Assembly: GCA_028274465.1 (NCBI GenBank)
Contig: CM051457.1
Location: forward strand, 28,555,313 to 28,619,312
Length of the DNA: 64,000 bases
From: Plantago ovata
Lineage: Eukaryota; Streptophyta; Magnoliopsida; Lamiales; Plantaginaceae
Direction: 5' to 3'
Part shown: positions 46,012 to 58,037 of the stretch, in pieces
How positions within the stretch are numbered: the first letter of the stretch is position 1
How the letters are laid out: the number at the start of each line of letters is the position of its first letter
The notes under the pieces: model-generated
The model's input: only the letters and a program-made list of their open reading frames with translations
Told to the model about the DNA's origin: nothing
Database searches by the model: none
Made by a program: the position numbers and the translations under genes

Positions 46012-49000
46012 ATGTGGCGATGCGTGTCGCGAGCCAGCAAATCCAACTCTCTCCGCCGCCTGTTCTCTTCTCAATCGGTATCCTTCTTTCCAAATTTCCA
46101 ATCTCCTTTTTTCGTTTCAATCTAGTTAGATTTAGCTGCCGTTTTTTGTTCTCGTTTTGTCGATTAGGTATGTTTTCGATTTAAATTTACACTATGATAT
46201 TTCTCTGTTTGGATAGACTAATGGCGGAGCGCCGTCGTATACGGTGGTGGATCACACCTATGATGCAGTGGTTGTAGGCGCCGGAGGAGCGGGGCTGAGA
46301 GCGGCGATAGGTCTATCCGAGCATGGATTTAACACTGCTTGCATTACAAAGCTTTTTCCCACTCGGTCACATACCGTTGCTGCACAGGTATTACCTCTTT
46401 ATATTTAATTATTAGGAGATAATGATTGTATTTCATTGTTTTGTATCTTGTTGAGTTCATTTTATTGTTCTAGGTACTTCATAATCCTGCTGTAGCCAGT
46501 TGAGTTAGTTTTACTGTTCTACGTATTCATTTGGTAGTTTCAGCATCTGTAGCAGCTAATGGCGGTAATTGGTACTGTACTAATGCATTATAATGAATAG
46601 AATAGAACTAATACATACATGTCTAAAATCGTAACTCAAATGCTTTTGTAAAGTTTAGATTCCTTGGTTGAATATAACACAAATGGCTTTGTACGTTCTG
46701 GTGATTTACATAGTTGTTCCTCTCCGGTATAGTTCTAGTCTCTTGTTGCTTTGCTTTCATTTTTCCTTTCCTTTTGGGAAGTTATGGTTGCTGATGGTGT
46801 GGCTCTAGCCTTTTGCTGCTTTCCCTTGGTTTTCCCTTCCCCTGTGGAATGTTACGTCTCTGCATATATATTCAATATAAGTGGCATTTCTTTCTTACAT
46901 AAATGTTGGTTAGATGTAAGGGACTCTAGTTCCTGGAATTCTGTATAAAACAATATTTGGGGATTTATCCATGTGCTCACTGTATGTATGTACCTCTGGA
47001 CAACCTTTGCAGGGTGGTATAAATGCTGCATTAGGTAACATGACTGAGGATGACTGGAGGTGGCACATGTATGACACAGTAAAAGGAAGCGATTGGCTAG
47101 GTATGCAGTAGATCCTCTGATAAAGTGACTAGTTTACATACTACAGTGATAAGCGTTTATGTAATCATTCTTCTTACACGGTTTCTATTCAGATGTTATA
47201 TAACTGAGGAAAAACATAACCATAGTGTACAAAAGGCCATCAGTTCATTATATAGGAGTATTGAATAATTTGTCCAAACTGTATTTGTATTGGATCGTTC
47301 TCTTTAGAGAAAGACTACAGCCTATGTCAGCAATTGTACCTAATAATTCTATGACTCTAGACATTCACTAGCCTATTCCAGCAATTGTTCTGAATAATTC
47401 TATGACTCCAGATATACACTAGCCAATATTGTACTATTACTATGCCAAATGAGTAGTTGCTTCTAGGTTGCTTTGTTATTAGCATCTTTATGCGATTGCT
47501 ATGGTAACTATGTAGGTGACCAGGATGCCATTCAGTACATGTGTAGGGAAGCACCAAAAGCAGTTATAGAGCTTGAAAACTATGGTTTACCATTCTCCCG
47601 AACAGAAGATGGAAAAATATATCAACGTGCATTTGGTGGTCAAAGCTTGAACTTCGGAAAAGGTATTTTGGTACTCACATGCTGAAACATGAATGTTCAT
47701 CGACACTAGATTTTCCTGACAGAACATTTTTCTTTTTCTTATGTAGGTGGACAAGCGTATCGTTGTGCATGTGCTGCTGATCGTACTGGACATGCTTTAT
47801 TACACACTCTATATGGCCAGGCAATGAAGCATAATACACAATTTTTTGTTGAATACTTTGCCCTTGATTTACTCATGGGAAATGATGGTAATGTCCCCGT
47901 GTTTCCCTGTGGATGTGTTTTGGTTCACTCATTCCAATTAATTTACAGAAAGACTTCAAGTCTAGTTTAAGTAATTGGCATGCATATATCTAACTATCCA
48001 AAACAAAAAGTATCAAATAATGTAAGCCTAACGGCATAGGACTTGTTTTTATTGGACTTCAGGTAGCTGCCAAGGTGTGATCGCTTTAAATATGGAGGAT
48101 GGCACCTTACATCGATTCCGTGCTTCCTCAACTATTCTTGCTACTGGGGTAACCCTATGTCAATAACACATATTTAGACCACAAGAGAAATATCTGTATT
48201 AGTTGTAACTAAACAAAATATATATTTCTTGTCATACTTTCTTCAGGGTTATGGTAGAGCCTACTTCTCTGCTACATCTGCTCACACTTGCACTGGAGAT
48301 GGCAATGCTATGGTTGCACGTGCAGGACTACCTCTTGAGGTATGCATTATTATGATTGTTATGGTCATCCTGGATTCTTGATTATGATATATATATATTA
48401 TGAAGTGCACATGAACTTCATTTGAATAAGCAAACTCTTTTTATCCATTCACTTATCTGTGATAATGGGGATTTTTGCTGCAGGATCTTGAGTTTGTTCA
48501 GTTTCATCCAACAGGCATATATGGTGCTGGCTGTCTCATTACTGAAGGTGCCTACCGTTTCTTAATTCTCAATCAATTACATTTCTTCAGTATCATCTAT
48601 ACTGTGAATGTAATTTCCTTCACCCAGCACTATAAATGTGTCTTTTGCCATGGTCAGGGTCCCGAGGTGAAGGTGGCATTCTAAGGAATAGTGAAGGTGA
48701 AAGATTCATGGAACGGTATGCACCAACAGCTAAGGATCTTGCCTCGAGAGATGTTGTCTCAAGATCTATGACCATGGAGATTCGGGAAGGGCGTGGAGTT
48801 GGTAAGTAGTCTTCAATTTATTTTAGTATTATTATTTTATTTTTTTAAAATTCATATTGCATGAGATCAACGTGATCTAGATCCAGGTGTTATGAGGAAT
48901 TCACTTGTACGCTTGTATATGCCTCCTAAATGATACTGAAATACTGAATATCACTGATGTTGGTCCTCCGATGTCTTTGGCATTCATATGATTATGCTAA

Positions 49001-51160
49001 GAGGATATATCCATCTGTTTAAACTGATGCACTATTGGCTCAAAGCAATTCTCAGACCCTTAGAACTTGTTATTGTTGTAATATTGTCTTGGCAATCTAG
49101 CTCTCCCCAAACATCCGTGGAGTTGGTGGTGTTGAGAGATTGTGCACATCTGTGGTTACAGTTTAGGCTGCCACTTGATATAAACAGTTCCTGTTTTCCA
49201 GCTGAAGCCTATGATTATCTCAGGCATATAATTACTTCATTTCCTTTTTGTGGGAGAGTTTGTGGTGATAACTGACAACTGGTCGTGTGAAGTGATCCAC
49301 TGGGGCTCAATATTATAAAGTATGGTTTAGTCCCCGCCACACACACAAAAAAAAAAAAAAAACCATACTTTATAAATGGGTGCTTGGTTTGTTATGTATT
49401 TGTGGTTCATGGAAATGAAAAGACAGACAGACAATTTCATATTTAATGAACCTTGATGAATCCTATTCTTTCACCAGGACCCATGAAAGATCATATCTAC
49501 CTTCACTTGAACCACTTGCCTCCAGAGGTCCTCAAGGAAAGACTTCCAGGTATATCTGAAACAGCAGCCATTTTTGCTGGTGTTGATGTGACGAAGGAAC
49601 CAATCCCTGTTCTACCAACTGTACATTATAACATGGGTGGAATACCGACAAATCACTATGGAGAGGTATAATTGACTGCAGATGTAATGAGTAACCTGTG
49701 GACAAGTTTGGTCATCTTTCACTCAAATGTGTTATTTTTTAAGGTGGTTACAATAAAAAACGGGGATCCTGATTATGTGGTTCCTGGACTATTTGCCGCT
49801 GGGGAAGCTGCATGTGCCTCTGTGCATGGTGCAAATCGACTTGGAGCAAATTCACTTCTCGATATTGTTGTCTTTGGCCGGGCTTGTGCAAACAGGGTTG
49901 CAGAGATCCATAGGCCTGGTGGGTAAAATTCCGTTTATCAATTTTCAGTTTCTTTCCATACCATTTCTTATACTTGAATCAATATTCATTTACTAATAAT
50001 GCAGGTGAGAAACAAAAGGTACTAGAAAAGGATGCTGGAGAGAAAACACTTGCATGGTTAGACAAGCTTAGAAATTCAAATGGTTCCCTTCCTACCTCAA
50101 AGATACGATTGAACATGCAAAGAGTAATGCAAAACAACGCTGCTGTGTTTAGGACACAAGAAACGTTGGAGGAAGGTAAGCGACATGATTGCTCATCCAT
50201 ATTTTACCCTCATGTCAGCTCGGTGGCAACAAAGTTTAGCCCTTAAGTCTCATGCTTGCTAGTTCTGGTTTCTTGTAGGTTGTCAGTTGATTGATAAAAC
50301 ATGGGATAGTTTTCATGATGTGAAGTTGGAGGACAGAAGTTTGATATGGTAACTTCATATCAAATTATTGCAATTTGTAATTGTTATTGATGTGATATTT
50401 TTTGCCTTATCTATTACCTGGATCATTGCGCAGGAACTCAGACTTGATCGAGACTATTGAGTTAGAAAACCTATTAATTAATGCTTGCATCACCATGCAC
50501 TCTGCTGAAGCCAGGAAAGAAAGTAGAGGAGCTCATGCACGTGAAGATTTTACGGTTAGTTTGTTTCTTGGCTGCAATACTGTATCCATTCTGTCTTCTA
50601 TCTTGCATCACTGAGTCAAATGGTTTGCCTTTGTAGACAAGAGATGATGAGAAGTGGATGAAGCATACATGTGGGTAAGTTTTTCTTCTCAACTCCTTTT
50701 TCCAGCATTAATATGTTCCCTGGAAAGAAAAAATAAGATAAAACATCATTAGTAATTTTAGTAGTGCTTCAATTTCCCAGCCCAATATCATAATATGCAA
50801 TTCAGATGTTATTTTGACTCCATGCATAAACTTAGTTGTCTCATTTTTCTCCATCCCTGTGCTATTCAGTTATTTTTCTCATTCATATTTTCACCTTTTT
50901 TGCAATAAAAATCCACCTGAATTTTATCTGTAACGGGATAGCATTCTTTATATGCATGAATCATGAATGAATATACTTTTGCCTGTAGGGCTTAAAGTTG
51001 CTGGTCTCCGAGTTTTGCCCAATCCTTTTGTTAACGAGAAGCTATTTATTTCTGCAGATTCTGGGAAAATGAGAAAGTGCGGCTGGACTACAGGCCAGTT
51101 CATCTGAATACTCTTGATGATGAAGTCGAATCATTCCCTCCGAAGGCTCGTGTGTATTAG
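46012..51160 (+). CDS. SDH1: Succinate dehydrogenase flavoprotein subunit, mitochondrial (SDH1)
   Basis: The FAD subunit of respiratory complex II; it oxidises succinate to fumarate. Sixteen exons: 46012-46077, 46217-46387, 47013-47100, 47516-47662, 47747-47887, 48063-48148, 48247-48339, 48484-48547, 48658-48801, 49478-49665, 49744-49918, 50005-50175, 50279-50348, 50434-50554, 50637-50674, 51058-51160. They total 1866 nt, 621 aa, near the 634 aa of Arabidopsis SDH1-1. All phases fit and all introns are GT-AG. The N-terminus '[20 protein letters not shown]' is an Arg/Ser-rich mitochondrial presequence. The FAD loop is GAGGAG (43-48), the covalent FAD histidine is His74 in 'SHTVAAQGG', and the active-site '[10 protein letters not shown]' and C-terminal '[10 protein letters not shown]' are intact. 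Its last intron and exon were copied, inverted, to 38.2-39.2 kb. Confidence 0.97.
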
Positions 51161-51435
51161 TAAGCCTCTCATAAACAAAATCAGGGAGCTGAAGTCCCCC
51201 CAGTAAGTTACAATTAATGAATTAACTTTCATTTTTAAAGAATAATTGTAGCATACACCGGCATGAAGTGGTGTATAGATGAGAAACCATTCAATTGTAT
51301 GTCTGATATGCTAATAAATAGTTGAATTCTTTTAGTCTGGACTGGAGTCACTAGATGAACTCGAATCATCTTTATATCTTACTGGTGCTGCTTTGTTTGT
51401 ACTGTCTTGGTGTATCTCAGTTGTGTTCTGTTACT

Positions 51436-52109
51436 GTGTTTGATGAGGGTAGATTCGGTCTAGGAGTCTAAGTCATCATCTCTCAATCCGTAGCAGCGGA
51501 TGGCTTGAGTATTGATAGAACACTGGGATTTTCGAGCACCTGCAAGAGGAGAGAAAGGGGGAGGGGAGGTATGATCGATCTATCTAAGTTAGATCGATCA
51601 CAATTCAATGTGGATGAGTAATGATTTGAGCAGCGTAAGTATAGAGAGTGGAAGTAGTAGTGTGTGTGTGAGCATATTAAATGAGGGGTATTTATAGAGG
51701 ATATAGAGGTGGGTCCTGGCTTTGTACTTGATGTCATGATCATACCGGACAATAGGGCGGGTCGGTGTCAGTACTAGGTTGTACTTTCGGTGACACCCTC
51801 GGTCTCTGCGCCTTTGGGACAGAACCTCAGCCTTCGATCCTCCACTTTCGACTTTATACTTCTTTGTTGGGGGAAGGAGCCTTTCTCCAATGCAGATCCT
51901 AAGTGTGGATATTCCTTTCGATCCAACCTCTATGCTTGTCCGATACCTCTGGTCCTTTCGAGAGAGGGGCTCTGGGACGGATTAGACGCAGCATAGTTGA
52001 ATTCTCTCATGAGGGTCTCTTCGAGGGGATCCATTCGGGGGCATAGTGCGGGGTCGAACCCAGTAGTGGGTCAGACATACTCTGCTACGCATATCCCCTT
52101 ATCAGTGTT
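51436..52109. mobile_element. Solo LTR with 5-bp target duplication
   Basis: A 664-bp block (51441-52104) starts TGATGAGGGT and ends CCCTTATCA. It is flanked by GTGTT at 51436-51440 and 52105-52109. The minus strand has 'CCTCTATAAATACCCC', a TATA box, so it is probably a minus-strand LTR. No internal coding region remains. The paralogous inverted sequence near 38.52 kb runs straight across the same point without the LTR. Confidence 0.88.
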
Positions 52110-53149
52110 TATGTGCATAAGCATTAATACCTCAACAGTTTGTCAGGGATAAAGTGAAAGGGCTGGTGCTCTATTCCTAAAAGTCTAATCTATGAAACAA
52201 ACTAATTTTCATTTCAATGTGGACTAATGGTTTTACCATCTTTTCGACTAATTTTCCTTTGGACAAACAAGTACTCACCTTTTTTTCGTGGCCAATAGAC
52301 GGCTCTAAATACCCATTGCCTTGACCAGCAACTTTAAGCCCTAAAGGCTACAGCATTATCTGTGATGAAGGGTACGCAATCTGGTTTAGCAATCTACTTG
52401 TTGGTCCTACTCCTCCATGACTCTGCTAGGTGATAGATAAATTGATCTTGGTCCTGGGTAACTCCAAACACTAAAGAATGTTGGGCTTGCATAATACAAT
52501 AATATCATATCCATGACCACCCACCACCTACCTCACCATACAATTTCAAATAAAAAATTAATTTTTATATCATCTACATACCCCATACTTCAACCAACCC
52601 AACACAATACCAAAATCCACATTTATCCATGACCACCCACCATTCAACCAATTCAATTTTTTTTTTCATTTTATTATTAACATTTAATAATTATAATAAT
52701 ATAATAATTGTATATTATTATAAAATTACTATATTAATTTAGAAAATTTCTCTAATTTTCCGAAATTACTGTATTAACTCTGGAAATAAATCTTCATTTG
52801 GATCCATTTGGCTAGGAGAGAATGAGAGTAATTTAGGGTTTTTAGAAGTGTGTAAAATGTAATGAAGTTAGGTTATATTTATAGAGGGGGGAAATTATGA
52901 ATTTTAATGTTTTTTTGTTTAAATTAATAAAAATATCAGATAATATAAAAGATAATGATAAAATTTAAAAAAATAATTATAAAGATAAAATGAAAAAATT
53001 AAAAAAAAAAACAAATAGTTAGAAGCCACCAGCCGGTCTGGTGGCATGTACAACTCCCTTTTTTTATTTTTTTAATGGTGATGGGGTGGGGCCCACCAAA
53101 TAGTGAGCCACCATCACCGATATTCTCGGTCTAACATCGACTGCATCAT
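52110..53149. other. Intergenic between SDH1 and the F-box relic
   Basis: The first 100 bases still match 38.4-38.5 kb inverted. Bases 52480-53100 are very AT-rich, have no match in the other copy that I can see, and hold no gene; probably later insertion. Confidence 0.45.
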
Positions 53150-53640
53150 CATCATCAACATTGTAATCATCATCATCATTGTTGTCCACCCAGGACACTC
53201 GGAAGATAGGTTACTCTGTACATTGATTCTCAGATCTGTGAGCTAAATCTATAAGCTTCCCCTGACTGGTGTTAAATACAGATGTCTGTAGATGCAATAA
53301 TTTCATTCCCAATTTCAAACGCTACCCACTTTTCTTCGGTTGGTGTACACACATCAATTTGTAGACCCACATGAGTGCGAAAAGGAGAAACCCCGGTGGT
53401 GCATTGAGAAATTGTCATCGTTTATTTTGTTCCCATAAGCAGATAATATACAATCCTGGACAAAGGGAGGGTGGAAGGTAGAGGAGATTTTGAGTGGCAC
53501 CAGACAGTGAATTCCATAAGAACATATCCGCATAACTAGGCTCCTTTGGAAATGGTATACAGAAATCCCGATTCCACGAATTACAATCTCTATTTTTCTC
53601 TGATTGGAAAATGGCTTCTCTAAACAAACACTTTCAGGTT
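53150..53640 (-). pseudogene. Decayed partial copy of the DUF295 F-box gene
   Basis: On the minus strand this follows the middle of the F-box gene at 36.8 kb: 'MFLWNSLSGATQNL' against FLWNPLSGATQKL, then 'CTPTEEKW'-like and 'ILAS' text, then a GAT tract near 53.16 kb. The F-box itself and most of the DUF295 end are missing and the frame is broken. It is the partner of the left F-box gene in the inverted duplication. Confidence 0.8.
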
Positions 53641-55516
53641 TTCATGGTCATTTTTATGCGGCCATGGTTACAGGGGCGAAGCCAGGATTTTTAATTGACC
53701 CATGTGTCGAATTTAACCGAGTAAAAAAGTTGCATACCGATTATTGATATAAATTTTTTAAACAAAAGTCACATAATTAGCTTTCGCCGCCCAATAAAAT
53801 GTTGTGCACTATGTTTTATTAATTTTTTAAGAATTATTTTGACTACAAATTAATATTAAATTATAATCGTATTTTTAAAATTATTGTAAGAGTATAAGGA
53901 TTATATGGACATTATTAATAATAAGATTTTTGAATTTTTCGTTATAATTTATAATATTTTTTTGGTTAAATGGACTATAAAACTATTAAGTATAACTAAA
54001 AGGAAGACACATTAAGAGTAAGTAACAAATAGGTTTTTAACTCAAAAATGTAAGTTATTAAAATGAATGTTTGCAGATTAGTGAGCTTTAAACTAAACTA
54101 ACCGCTGCATGTGTTGTTGTAGCCCAGATGAAAACAAAATTATTAATATATATACGAGTAGTATTAGTAGTAATAATTTTTTCCTCACAAAGTAACCCGT
54201 ATGCCGCACGGGGTATGCAGCCAAGTAGCTTCGCCCCTGCATGGTTAGCAATTTGAAATAGTTGATTGTGTTCAAGTAATGGTGACATAAATAATGTGCT
54301 AGTTAAATTGTATTGTCATTATTTATTCAGCCTATGTTTTCACGGCCATCCCAGTGGCGTTTGCAAATTTTGGTGAGTCAAATCGTTAAAATCGATAATA
54401 TAATAAGGGGATTGAGTTGGAGCGTGTATAATTAAATTTGTGTCTGATTATATCAGTCCTTATGGTTTGGGTCTTAACTTTATACATATAAACTCAAAAA
54501 AATAACTTTCCCAAATTGAGTTATTTAGGTGTTGAGAGATTTTTAGAAAAGGCATGGTCGTTTGGAGGTTGGATTGTATTTTGGTGTCCAAGGGAAGCAA
54601 AATTGAATTATTTAGAATTTTTTGACTTTTTATTATTTAAACAATTCCAATGAATCGATGGCAATTGATTATGTACTTGTCGGAGCCTATGGCTTCTTCG
54701 TGGCTACGCAATTGTTTTTGGAATCTATTACGCCTACTTTGAAGGAAGCAATAATCAGTGCCATCACATAGGAGAGGGTATGTGCTGAATTCGTATCTGA
54801 AACCGCCTTCCGGTGCCACTTTCTCTTCCAATCTGGCGAACTGGCATCGCAACTGGTCCAATCTTGCAAACCGGCATCGCAATCGGCCCAATCTGGTAAA
54901 CTACGAGTAGCTAACTTGGAGAAGCATGAGAGTTTTGTTTATGACCCTGTGATGTCGGGGCATCGATAGGCAGTAATCTTAGGAGTTATAAGGTGGTGTA
55001 GGGGAAGGGAGTTAGGATGGTGATCAAGTGTATGGTTCAATTCTTGACAGAGACATAAGACAGTTAAGGTGTGGAGTGGTATAGGAATGTTGTTTCACCT
55101 TGACCAGCAAATATTGCAAAATTATGGCAGGAATGTTGTTTCACCTTGAGCAACAAATATTGACATTGACCGGCAAATATCACAAAATCAATGCATAGAT
55201 AGCTAACTGATCTAGATTTTATGTTTTGTTTATTTTTTTCGCTGATGTACAAACACTCTATCGAATCACATTGTGTCTGCTATGCCTTCTTGGTGATTCG
55301 ACCGGACAATGCTAAACCACCAGACTAACCAACGGACACATATATCGAATATGCAGAGTAATCTTGAATGTATCATTCTTTTTGTGCTCTTTTAATTCTG
55401 TTTTGGTAAAATTCTTTTATTATATTATTATTATTTTTTCTTTTTTTTGTCTTACCAGCTATAAAGTCGAGAGATTATTTTATTATTGTATTTTCAAGAG
55501 GTAGCCGTTGTCAGAC
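53641..55516. other. Intergenic with SINE and small tandem repeat
   Basis: No supported gene. A SINE lies at 54985-55110. At 55084-55190 'ggaatgttgtttcaccttga' occurs twice, 45 bp apart. Overlapping minus-strand frames near 54.6-54.9 kb are low-complexity Arg/Cys text and not convincing. Confidence 0.45.
54985..55110 (+). repeat. SINE, plus strand
   Basis: 'agttataaggtggtgtagg', 'gtatggttcaattcttg' and 'gacataag' align with the SINE at 8.85 kb ('agttataagggtggtcg', 'aaggttcgaatcc', 'gatacataag'). Boundaries are loose. Confidence 0.5.
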
Positions 55517-55521
55517 TAATC

Positions 55522-55729
55522 TGTTAGGAGTCGAAGCTTAAGTCGTCATAGTTCGCTTGGCATTAGTTCGTGTCTGAGCCTTTAAATATCTCTTCTAGCT
55601 CAATTGAGCAATAACAAGTCTGATGGTCAATAGAAAAGTAAAGTTAGTTTCTCTCTCTAGTCAAGTCAGTAGCTAGCTAGTAATTCATAGCAGTAGTAGT
55701 TACAGTAGCATAGTAGTAGATTCATAGCA
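55522..55729 (+). repeat. Left LTR of the helicase-carrying element
   Basis: 208 bp, TGTTAGGAG...CATAGCA. Paired with 57885-58032; the first 75 bp differ at about one position. Superfamily not certain. Confidence 0.85.
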
Positions 55730-57224
55730 ATTGGTATCATCGAGTCGATTCCTCTTTTGAAGCTCACGGTTACTCTGATCCTGTCCACGCAACCATGGTG
55801 ACGCCTAGTACCACTGTTCGAATCAATTTGGTGGTGGAGGCAGCACATGAGTTAGCCGAAGCTTACAAATCCATGTCAACAACTCAGGTGAAGCAATTCG
55901 ATGAGTTAAAAGCGTTGTTGTTGAGTCTCTTCCCATCACAACCCGCTGACAATCTCAATCGGATGAATTCCGACAAGAAACCGGCGGAGAAACGAGAGCA
56001 ATTGGCGGTTTTTGAGTTTCGATTGGCGGTTTCTAGGTCACCATCGACCGATCTCCAGCAGCCAATAAGCGAAATTGATCGATGGAGAATATTGAGCGAC
56101 AAATTGGGGAAACTCTCTTCAGATCGGTTTGCTCGAGTGCGTGAATTGGAGAAATTAAGAGTGAAGCTCTATGAAGTACGGAATGGTGTCAAACGCAGAA
56201 TTTCCAGCATCATTGCCTCCATGAAGGTAACTAGACGGTATATTTCGCGTTTGGATATGGATTGCTATATGGCATGGTCTTCCTTACGAAGGAATAAGGA
56301 GAATACAATTGATGAAAAGCTGATTGTACATGATTTGCAAAAGTTATGCCAAAATATTGTAGAAGAGGAGCAGTCTTTACAAACTGCATTTGCACTTCAT
56401 GAGTTGGGAAAATATGATTTAATACTCTGTGATGTCCATAGGTTGTTTGGTGAAGATGTGAACAAATAGAAACAAATGATATATTGATAGATGTTAGCAA
56501 AATGTTTGGGGAAGATGAATTAATTGAGTTGGATGAAATATTGTTGGATGACTGCAATCTGTTTGATGAAATGTCTGAGAGTAAATGTCGAAGTCAGGTT
56601 GTTGAATTGTATGGAGACATTTCTGTGATGGAAGCAGATAATATATTTCTTGATGTCCGCAACCTGTTCGATGAAATGTTGGGGAGTAAATGTCGAACTC
56701 AGGCTGCTGAATTGTATGGAGACATAGATATTTATGCATTGGACAGATATGTCTTTTGTGCTTCAAAGTTTGTTGCAACCAAATATGGTTTCGCGTATGA
56801 TGTGGTGAGGCAGTGCCCTAAGGCAATTAAGGTATCACTCAAGACAGTAGTAGAGTTGGTCATATTGGAGCAGGTACAAGAAGTGATATCGAGAAGAGAA
56901 GGTGTTGCTACTTTGTCTTTAATAAAGGGAAGTGTAAGACAAAGTGGATGCTGCTGCAGATTGTACATAAAATGTCTTGCTCCTTTGTGTTTGATAGAGG
57001 GAAGTGCATGACTGGTGAATTGGTGGATTATATTGGCTACTTTGTTTTTTTATAGAGGAAAGGGAAGAAATAGTCAAGAGGTTGAAGAGTTGAAGAGATA
57101 ATTGGCGATGAATAGTGCTGCAATTTTTCAAATATTGGTACAAGGGATGTAGCTTGTGGACAAGCTTGGTATGAAGAAGGGAGGAATGTCTTGCATGAAA
57201 CTTGCAGTGGCAAACAACTGCATT

Positions 57225-57840
57225 ACTCTTCCTATGATTCATCATTGTCTAGCACAGTTCCCTGTTCAGCCTTTAGCTTTAGTGTTTGCCCCTACTAGAG
57301 AGCTTGCCCAGCAAATAGAAAAAGAAGTCAAGGCCTTCAGTCGATCTTTGGACTTGTTTAAAACTGCAATTGTTGTGGGTGGCACCAATATCTTTGAGCA
57401 TAGATCTGAGTTGCGAGCAGGGGTAAATATAGTAGTCGCTACTCCTGGAAGGTTTAGTGATCATCTACAACAAGGAAATACTTCTTTGTCTCGGATCGCT
57501 TTTGTTGTCTTGGACGAAGCTGATTGAATGCTTGACATGGGGTTTGAACCTCATATAAGAGAGGTAATGCGAAGCCTTCCGAAGAAGCATCATTGCTGTT
57601 TAATGCTACAATGCTTGTGGAGATTGAAGAGCTAGGCCAGGAATACCTAACAGATCCGGTCCGGGTGAAGGTGGGAAAAGTTAGTAGTCCCACATCAAAT
57701 GTATCTCAAGTCTTGGAGAAGGTGCCTGAGAATGAGAAGATTGACAGGCTTTTGGATATGCTTGTTGAGGCAGCTGCTCAAGCTGAAAAATACAGAGAGA
57801 TGTTTTCTGAATTTGCAACCAAGTTTCCCAACTCTTATGT
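57225..57840 (+). other. Captured DEAD-box RNA helicase segment
   Basis: Helicase landmarks appear in order: 'LALVFAPTRELAQQIEKEV' (motif Ia), 'VVGGTN', 'VVATPGRF' (motif Ib), 'VVLDEAD' (motif II), then text like the post-SAT linker ('QEYLTDPVRVKVGKVSSPTS', 'VPENEKIDRLLDML'). The nucleotide-binding P-loop and the second helicase domain are absent, so it cannot be an active helicase. I see no intron across about 600 bp, which fits capture from spliced mRNA. It is treated as a fossil passenger of the LTR element and is interrupted. Confidence 0.8.
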
Positions 57841-57884
57841 TTGAACAACAAGCTTGAGGACAAGCTTTCTTAAAGAGGTTGGAA

Positions 57885-58032
57885 TGTTAGGAGTCGAAGC
57901 TTAAGTCGTCATAGTTCGCTTGGCATTAGTTCGTGTCTGAACCTTTAAATAACAAGTTTGATGGTCAATAGAAAAGTAAAGTTAGTAGCATAGCAGTTAC
58001 AGTTACAGTAGCATAGCAGTAGATTCATAACA
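57885..58032 (+). repeat. Right LTR of the helicase-carrying element
   Basis: 148 bp, TGTTAGGAG...CATAACA, matching the left LTR at both ends and shorter in the middle. TAATC follows directly. Confidence 0.85.
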
Positions 58033-58037
58033 TAATC

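Larger units (their letters stand above)
55517..58037 (+). mobile_element. Non-autonomous LTR retroelement carrying DEAD-box helicase sequence
   Basis: A bounded element of about 2.5 kb (55522-58032) with target duplication TAATC at 55517-55521 and 58033-58037. The left LTR is 55522-55729 and the right LTR 57885-58032. Both start TGTTAGGAGTCGAAGC and end ATTCATA(G/A)CA. A primer site (TTGGTATCATCGAG, like the initiator-Met type TGGTATCAGAGC) follows the left LTR at once. A purine-rich stretch after 'gcttgaggacaagctt' precedes the right LTR. The interior holds a 225-codon frame (55795-56469) I do not recognise, a region with a 105-bp internal repeat (56544-56730), and DEAD-box RNA helicase sequence (57225-57840). 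No protease, reverse transcriptase or integrase was seen, so it needed help to move. The interior is broken in several places. The LTR starts are nearly identical, so the insertion is fairly young. Confidence 0.85.

Noticed and set aside
47357-47793. Minus-strand frames inside SDH1
   Set aside because: They overlap SDH1 exons 4-5 and introns; the plus strand explains all conserved positions.
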